Source of the DNA: UBA10161 sp964581105
GTDB lineage: Archaea; Micrarchaeota; Micrarchaeia; Anstonellales; Anstonellaceae
Assembly: GCA_964581105.1 (NCBI GenBank)
Contig: CAZOMB010000019.1
Location: 1 to 18,102, forward strand
Length of the DNA: 18,102 bases
Reading direction: 5' to 3'
Made by a program: the position numbers and the translations under genes. Under the pieces are notes generated by a model. That model was given only the letters and a program-made list of their open reading frames with translations, had not been told where the DNA came from and searched no databases. This document shows positions 14,892-18,102 of this stretch, in pieces. Position 1 is the stretch's first letter, and each line of letters starts with the position of its first letter.

Positions 14892-15311
14892 ATGCCAATG
14901 GCAAGAATGGCTCCTGTCTCTGCGCAGGTTGAAGAAAAAACCTATAACTTAACTAAATTCATGGAGAGTATATTTACGCAGAAGATACCAGGCAGATACC
15001 ATGAAAATCCAAAGGAGCTTTTGGAGATTTTTGCCCATGCTCTAAGCGGCTATTTTAATGATGAGAAAAATTATGAGCGATTAGCTTATAGGGAAATCTC
15101 CGACACATGGTTCATCACTCTCACAAAAGAGCACAGAAACAACCTTCAGGTGCACATCAACAAACTTCTTGACAAAAAACAAAGGAGAACCATATTGGAA
15201 GATAAAGCATGTGACATTCTTGATAAGGCAAATCTCAGCAAAGAACAGAAGCAATGGCTAAGTCGCAATTTGATGGGACTGCTCGAATACCATTCAGTTG
15301 ATAAGAAATAG
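14892..15311 (+). CDS. Hypothetical small helical protein
   Basis: A 139-residue soluble, charged protein, predicted mostly alpha-helical (KFMESIFTQ, PKELLEIFAHALSGYF, QVHINKLLDKKQRR, KEQKQWLSRNLMGLLEYH). No family is recognised. It starts four bases after the lipoprotein stop. A GGCTGAT overlapping that stop may serve as its ribosome binding site, so the two are probably co-transcribed. ATG at 14898 is an alternative start. Its C-terminal NLSKEQKQWLSRNLMGLL resembles NLNYNQRKEFSRLVATAL in the next gene, a weak hint that the two are related. The lack of a signal peptide separates it functionally from the lipoprotein. Confidence 0.7.
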   Translation: MPMARMAPVSAQVEEKTYNLTKFMESIFTQKIPGRYHENPKELLEIFAHALSGYFNDEKNYERLAYREISDTWFITLTKEHRNNLQVHINKLLDKKQRRTILEDKACDILDKANLSKEQKQWLSRNLMGLLEYHSVDKK

Positions 15312-15322
15312 TGGCCCCCATT

Positions 15323-15378
15323 ACTTATATAAGCACAAAACCTCCTAATTTAGAACAAAATAATGAATGGGTGATAAA
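15323..15378 (+). promoter_or_regulatory. Promoter and ribosome binding site of the gene at 15379
   Basis: ACTTATATAAGC (15323-15334) is a strong TATA box, predicting a transcript start near 15355. GGGTGAT (15369-15375), a near-perfect match to the archaeal anti-Shine-Dalgarno, stands three bases before ATG 15379 and decides that start over the in-frame ATG at 15367. Confidence 0.6.
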
Positions 15379-15825
15379 ATGGAAATAGCAAAGCCAGCAC
15401 AAGAAAAGAAGACAACCGTGTCTCCCAGCGCTGGTGGAGAAAAAAAGGAAAGCGCATTTTTTTCTGAGGCATCAAAAGTATACGAAATCCCTAGAACTGA
15501 ATTTGGAGAGAACCTTGTCACACAGATAGGCAACTTAGGGGGTTACGACGAAGACGTAATTGATTCATTTAATGACGTAAGAAATGGTATTGACAAGTGG
15601 CTCACAACATTCTCACCAATAGATAAAGAAGGAAAAGACCCTCTCCGCTCTGATAAATATGCAATAAATGAAAAAGACTTTTGGGATGCTGTAAAGAGTG
15701 AAATGTCAAAGGAAAACCTTAACTACAATCAAAGGAAAGAATTCTCCAGGCTTGTGGCAACAGCGTTGTCTACTGCAATAGGAAGCAGTGTAAAAATACC
15801 TGAAGGGGTTGCTGTAGCACCTTAA
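15379..15825 (+). CDS. Hypothetical small soluble protein
   Basis: A 148-residue protein with a disordered N-terminus (residues 1-28, Lys/Ser/Gly-rich) and a mixed, mainly helical remainder (DEDVIDSFNDVRNGIDKWL, EKDFWDAVKSEMSKENL, RKEFSRLVATALSTAIG). It has its own TATA box and ribosome binding site, so it can be expressed apart from the gene at 14892, whose C-terminal pattern it faintly shares. No signal peptide, TM segment or known motif is visible, and I assign no function. It converges with the membrane protein at 15829, three bases between stops. Confidence 0.75.
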   Translation: MEIAKPAQEKKTTVSPSAGGEKKESAFFSEASKVYEIPRTEFGENLVTQIGNLGGYDEDVIDSFNDVRNGIDKWLTTFSPIDKEGKDPLRSDKYAINEKDFWDAVKSEMSKENLNYNQRKEFSRLVATALSTAIGSSVKIPEGVAVAP

Positions 15826-15828
15826 TAA

Positions 15829-16620
15829 CTAGAACATCTCATCATGCATTTCATCCAAGTCAGTTGGGCCGAAGAAATCCCACCAAAAGCATCTTTTCAT
15901 TTCTTCTCCTTTCAAAGGGACTACTTCGCAGGATAAAGAGCTTCCAACCACAACGCAAAGCTCGTCTCCCTGTGCTTTTGCCCTTGCAATTGCCTCTTCC
16001 TTTGTAATGCCAGAAGCTGTTGTTGAAAGGTAAAAAACAACCTCAAGAGGCCTTTTCCCTGATGTCAACTTTTCAATCTGCCTTCCCCACATCACAATTT
16101 CCCTTTCAAGCCTTGCTGCCTCTGAGCTGTGCTTTGAGCCAATCTTTTCCTTTCTTGACTCTGCAATGCTCCTTTTTGTCCTGATTTCATCAAGCTCCCC
16201 TTTGAGCTCAAGCGGGCAGACCATTGCACATACCTTAAAGGGAAAGCCAGAAGATGCAATTGCCTTTTCAAACATTTCTCCCATTGCAATTTTCTGCTTG
16301 TCATCCTTTTCGCTTGCAGACTCATAAAGCCTTGCGAACAGGAAAACAGTTGCAAGAAAATTGCCATTTGCCTTGCCTACTATCACGTCTTGCGACGCAG
16401 GAATCTCAAAATTCCTGCCAGCCTCTATTATTTTCGCTCTTTTCATTACAAATGGAAAAATCACATAGCCATATTTCCACAAAAGCAATGATAAGAAGAA
16501 CAAAACAGCGCCTATTATGGCTGCTGCTGCAGATTGGAAGAAAATGCTTGCTGCAAGGCAGAAAAACCCTCCTGCAAGGCTAAGCACAGTATATGCCCTG
16601 TTTTCCCCTTCCACACACAA
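15829..16620 (-). CDS. Two-TM membrane protein resembling the N-terminal region of VirB4/TraC-type ATPases
   Basis: A 263-residue protein with two close hydrophobic helices (YTVLSLAGGFFCLAASIFF and AAIIGAVLFFLSLLLW, residues about 10-48), then a cytoplasmic domain. That domain contains FEKAIASSGFPFKVCAMVCP, a charged coiled segment (about 145-178), and RPLEVVFYLSTTASGITKEEAI. This order recalls the non-ATPase N-terminal part of conjugation ATPases (F-x-x-x-L-x-x-x-x-FPhhh, then a helix, then an R-x-FYhhhS strand). No Walker motif is present, so it is not itself an ATPase. The resemblance is from memory and weak. No ATG exists before Met59, so the start must be TTG 16620 or GTG 16614. A TATA at about 16637-16645 fits a leaderless start at GTG 16614. 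Confidence 0.6.
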   Translation of the reverse strand: MCVEGENRAYTVLSLAGGFFCLAASIFFQSAAAAIIGAVLFFLSLLLWKYGYVIFPFVMKRAKIIEAGRNFEIPASQDVIVGKANGNFLATVFLFARLYESASEKDDKQKIAMGEMFEKAIASSGFPFKVCAMVCPLELKGELDEIRTKRSIAESRKEKIGSKHSSEAARLEREIVMWGRQIEKLTSGKRPLEVVFYLSTTASGITKEEAIARAKAQGDELCVVVGSSLSCEVVPLKGEEMKRCFWWDFFGPTDLDEMHDEMF

Positions 16621-16675
16621 TTTATGACTATGAAACGTTTAAAGCCTTGCCATGAAAAACCACTCAGGTGGGGAA
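16621..16675. promoter_or_regulatory. Shared divergent promoter with ribosome binding site of pgk
   Basis: AAACGTTTAAA (16633-16643) contains the palindromes AAACGTTT and TTTAAA, so it can be a TATA box in both directions. For pgk it implies a start near 16664, followed by AGGTGGGG (16666-16673) and ATG 16676. For the minus gene it implies a leaderless start near 16614. Confidence 0.5.
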
Positions 16676-17866
16676 ATGATTACTCTAGACGGATTTGATT
16701 TTAAGGGAAAAACAGTTTTTGTCAGGATTGACATGAACTGCCCTGTTGACAAAGACACCCTGAAAATAGAGCCAAGCCCAAGAATAGCTGCACATGCAAA
16801 GACAGTTTCAGAGCTGTCAGAAAAAGGCGCAAAGGTAGTGGTTCTTGCCCATCAAGGAAGAAAAGGAAAGTATGACTGCATCTCGCTTTCACAGCACTCA
16901 TTGCTTTTAGGGGCACAAGTAAAAAAGCCAGTAAAATTTGTGGATGATGTAACAGGGGAAAAGGCAAAATCAGCAATAAAGGAGTTAAAAGAAGGGCAAA
17001 TACTGGTTTTGGAAAACGTCCGCTTTTTGGATGATGAGACAAAATACAAAACAATTGAGGAAAATGAGAAAGCAGGGATAGTGCAAAATCTCTCTTCTTT
17101 TTGCGATGCCTTTGTATTGGATGCATTTTCAGTGGCACACAGGGCACAGGCATCAATAGTCGGCTTTCACAAAAAACCAGTCATAGCAGGCAGAGTAATG
17201 CAAAAAGAGCTTGAAGCACTGAACAAACTCAAGGAGCAGAAAACCCCTGGCCTATTCATATTTGGGGGTGCAAAGCCAGAAGACTCTATAAAAATAATGG
17301 AAAACTGGCTTTTAGAGGGAAAAATAAGCCTTGCGCTTTGCTGCGGAGTATTAGGAGAACTTTTCATAATGGCATCAGGAAAAGAACTTGGCAAAACAAA
17401 AGAATACCTAGAACAGACTAAAGCAATTGAGCACTTAGAAAAAGCAAAGCAGCTTCTTTCACAGCACAAGGAAAAAATCAAATTCCCGCAAGACATTGCA
17501 CTGGATGAGAAAGGAAAAAGAAAGGAAATTCCAATCTCCTCTTTGCCCTCAGAGAACAGCATAAAGGACATTGGAGAAAAAACAATTCAAGATTACACAA
17601 AAGCAATCTTATCTGCAAAAACAGTGATGATGAATGGCCCTGCAGGAGTATACGAAGAAGACGAGTTTTCTTTTGGCACAATGGCCATCCTAAAGGCAAT
17701 TGAAAAAAGCAAAGCATTTTCAGTGCTTGGAGGGGGCCACACACTCTCAGCTATTGACAAGTTCAAAACAGATAAGGGAAAATTAGGCTATGTTTCTTTG
17801 GCAGGAAAGGCACTTATAGAGTATTTGTCAGGAAAACAGCTGCCAGGCGTCAAAATTCTTGGCTAA
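16676..17866 (+). CDS. pgk: Phosphoglycerate kinase, archaeal type
   Basis: Transfers phosphate between 1,3-bisphosphoglycerate and ADP in the cytoplasm, the step next to GAPDH. At 396 residues it is close to family length. Visible motifs are VRIDMNCPVD (16-25), SPRI with Arg36, and LAHQGRKGKYDCISLSQH (57-74; the archaeal form of the segment, with HQGR rather than the bacterial LGRP). LVLENVRF, NGPAGVYEEDEFSFGT and the C-terminal glycine loop LGGGHTLSAID follow. ATG 16676 is preferred over 16652 because AGGTGGGG stands just ahead of it and MITLDGFDFKGKTV is the usual opening. It is not clustered with gap, so the two are transcribed separately. Confidence 0.95.
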   Translation: MITLDGFDFKGKTVFVRIDMNCPVDKDTLKIEPSPRIAAHAKTVSELSEKGAKVVVLAHQGRKGKYDCISLSQHSLLLGAQVKKPVKFVDDVTGEKAKSAIKELKEGQILVLENVRFLDDETKYKTIEENEKAGIVQNLSSFCDAFVLDAFSVAHRAQASIVGFHKKPVIAGRVMQKELEALNKLKEQKTPGLFIFGGAKPEDSIKIMENWLLEGKISLALCCGVLGELFIMASGKELGKTKEYLEQTKAIEHLEKAKQLLSQHKEKIKFPQDIALDEKGKRKEIPISSLPSENSIKDIGEKTIQDYTKAILSAKTVMMNGPAGVYEEDEFSFGTMAILKAIEKSKAFSVLGGGHTLSAIDKFKTDKGKLGYVSLAGKALIEYLSGKQLPGVKILG

Positions 17867-17984
17867 TGTAGCTTTTCATATATAAACTTATGCCTTTTAC
17901 AACTATTTACAACACCTCTTAGAAGGCGCAGGCATATCACATTTATAAAGGAAAAAACCCAGAATAGGCTTAGCGAGGGTTAGC
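17867..17984 (+). promoter_or_regulatory. Intergenic region with two TATA-like boxes and an inverted repeat at the ribosome binding site
   Basis: CATATATAAAC (about 17879-17889) and ATTTATAAAG (17941-17950) are TATA-like. The second fits a start near 17970 for the gene at 17985. GAGGGTT (17975-17981) is the likely ribosome binding site. AACCC (17956-17960) is complementary to GGGTT (17977-17981), an arrangement similar to that before the gene at 5356. GCCTT and AAGGC around 17891-17927 form another possible weak hairpin. Confidence 0.4.
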
Positions 17985-18102
17985 ATGTTCCTCTTCCAAA
18001 TCGTAGACAACGCTCCAAAGCCTACAGCGAAGCTCTTGTCTCAGGAACCAGTAAGAGCCATTGAAGAAGTAATATCCGGCCTAAACACAAAGTCCCTGTC
18101 AT
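17985..18102 (+). CDS. Start of an unrecognised gene, cut by the window edge
   Basis: An open frame begins at ATG 17985 and continues without a stop to the end (39 codons visible). It begins MFLFQIVDNAPKPTAKLL and continues with a helical SQEPVRAIEEVISGLNT. A TATA box about 35-44 bases upstream and GAGGGTT four bases before the ATG support a real start. Too little is visible to assign a family. Confidence 0.65.
   Translation, partial: MFLFQIVDNAPKPTAKLLSQEPVRAIEEVISGLNTKSLS

Noticed and set aside
15317..15371. CCCATT/AATGGG inverted repeat near the ribosome binding site of the gene at 15379
   Set aside because: The arms are only six bases, 44 bases apart, and the left arm lies upstream of the TATA box, so it is likely chance.

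Overview
The window reads as a compact archaeal chromosome segment, most likely from a small-genome (DPANN-type) lineage. The evidence is: an archaeal-type phosphoglycerate kinase; an archaeal D-aminoacyl-tRNA deacylase (DtdA family); a geranylgeranyl-reductase-family flavoprotein carrying the archaeal YxWxFP motif; a COG1340-type archaeal coiled-coil protein; TATA boxes about 25-28 nt ahead of several start codons (some apparently leaderless); and GGTG/GGTGAT-type Shine-Dalgarno sites. Genes are packed tightly: convergent pairs are 2-6 nt apart and divergent pairs share short promoters. I see no tRNA, rRNA, CRISPR array, transposase or phage gene. The exact phylum cannot be fixed from the sequence alone.

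Layout. 1-1270: a bacterial-type (class I) GAPDH followed by a small predicted membrane protein. 1271-1505: a gap with a tandem-hairpin region that may be a structured RNA. 1506-2279: a charged coiled-coil protein. 2282-4588 (minus): two FAD-dependent oxidoreductases in an operon, one a clear geranylgeranyl-reductase family member and one a divergent relative. 4661-5284: a metallo-beta-lactamase-fold hydrolase, divergent from them. 5356-6501: a helical protein with five tandem 46-residue units, preceded by an inverted repeat that covers its ribosome binding site. 6542-10621: a 1359-residue predicted surface protein with a signal peptide, long coiled coils, a central beta-rich region and a C-terminal anchor. 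10628-12063 (minus): a DsbA-like lipoprotein and DtdA. 12149-13774: a membrane protein with a Glu/Pro/Gln-rich linker and a Cys-containing outer domain. 13777-14301 (minus): a flavin-reductase-like protein. 14312-15825: a Cys-repeat lipoprotein and two small helical proteins of unknown function. 15829-16620 (minus): a two-TM protein resembling the N-terminal part of VirB4/TraC-type ATPases. 16676-17866: phosphoglycerate kinase. 17985-end: the start of an unrecognised gene.

How they may work together. GAPDH and PGK, about 15.6 kb apart, catalyse consecutive steps of lower glycolysis/gluconeogenesis. The GAPDH is of bacterial type with residues suggesting it may also accept NADP, while the PGK is archaeal. 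The reductase pair fits saturation of isoprenoid lipids. From 6542 to 14887 most genes encode cell-envelope proteins. There a DsbA-like thiol oxidoreductase sits near two Cys-rich extracytoplasmic proteins, which suggests local disulfide-dependent folding (inference). The least explained parts are the giant coiled-coil surface protein, the C-x10-C-x13-C-x11-C lipoprotein, the two small proteins at 14892 and 15379, the lone VirB4-N-like membrane protein and the hairpin region at 1357-1448.
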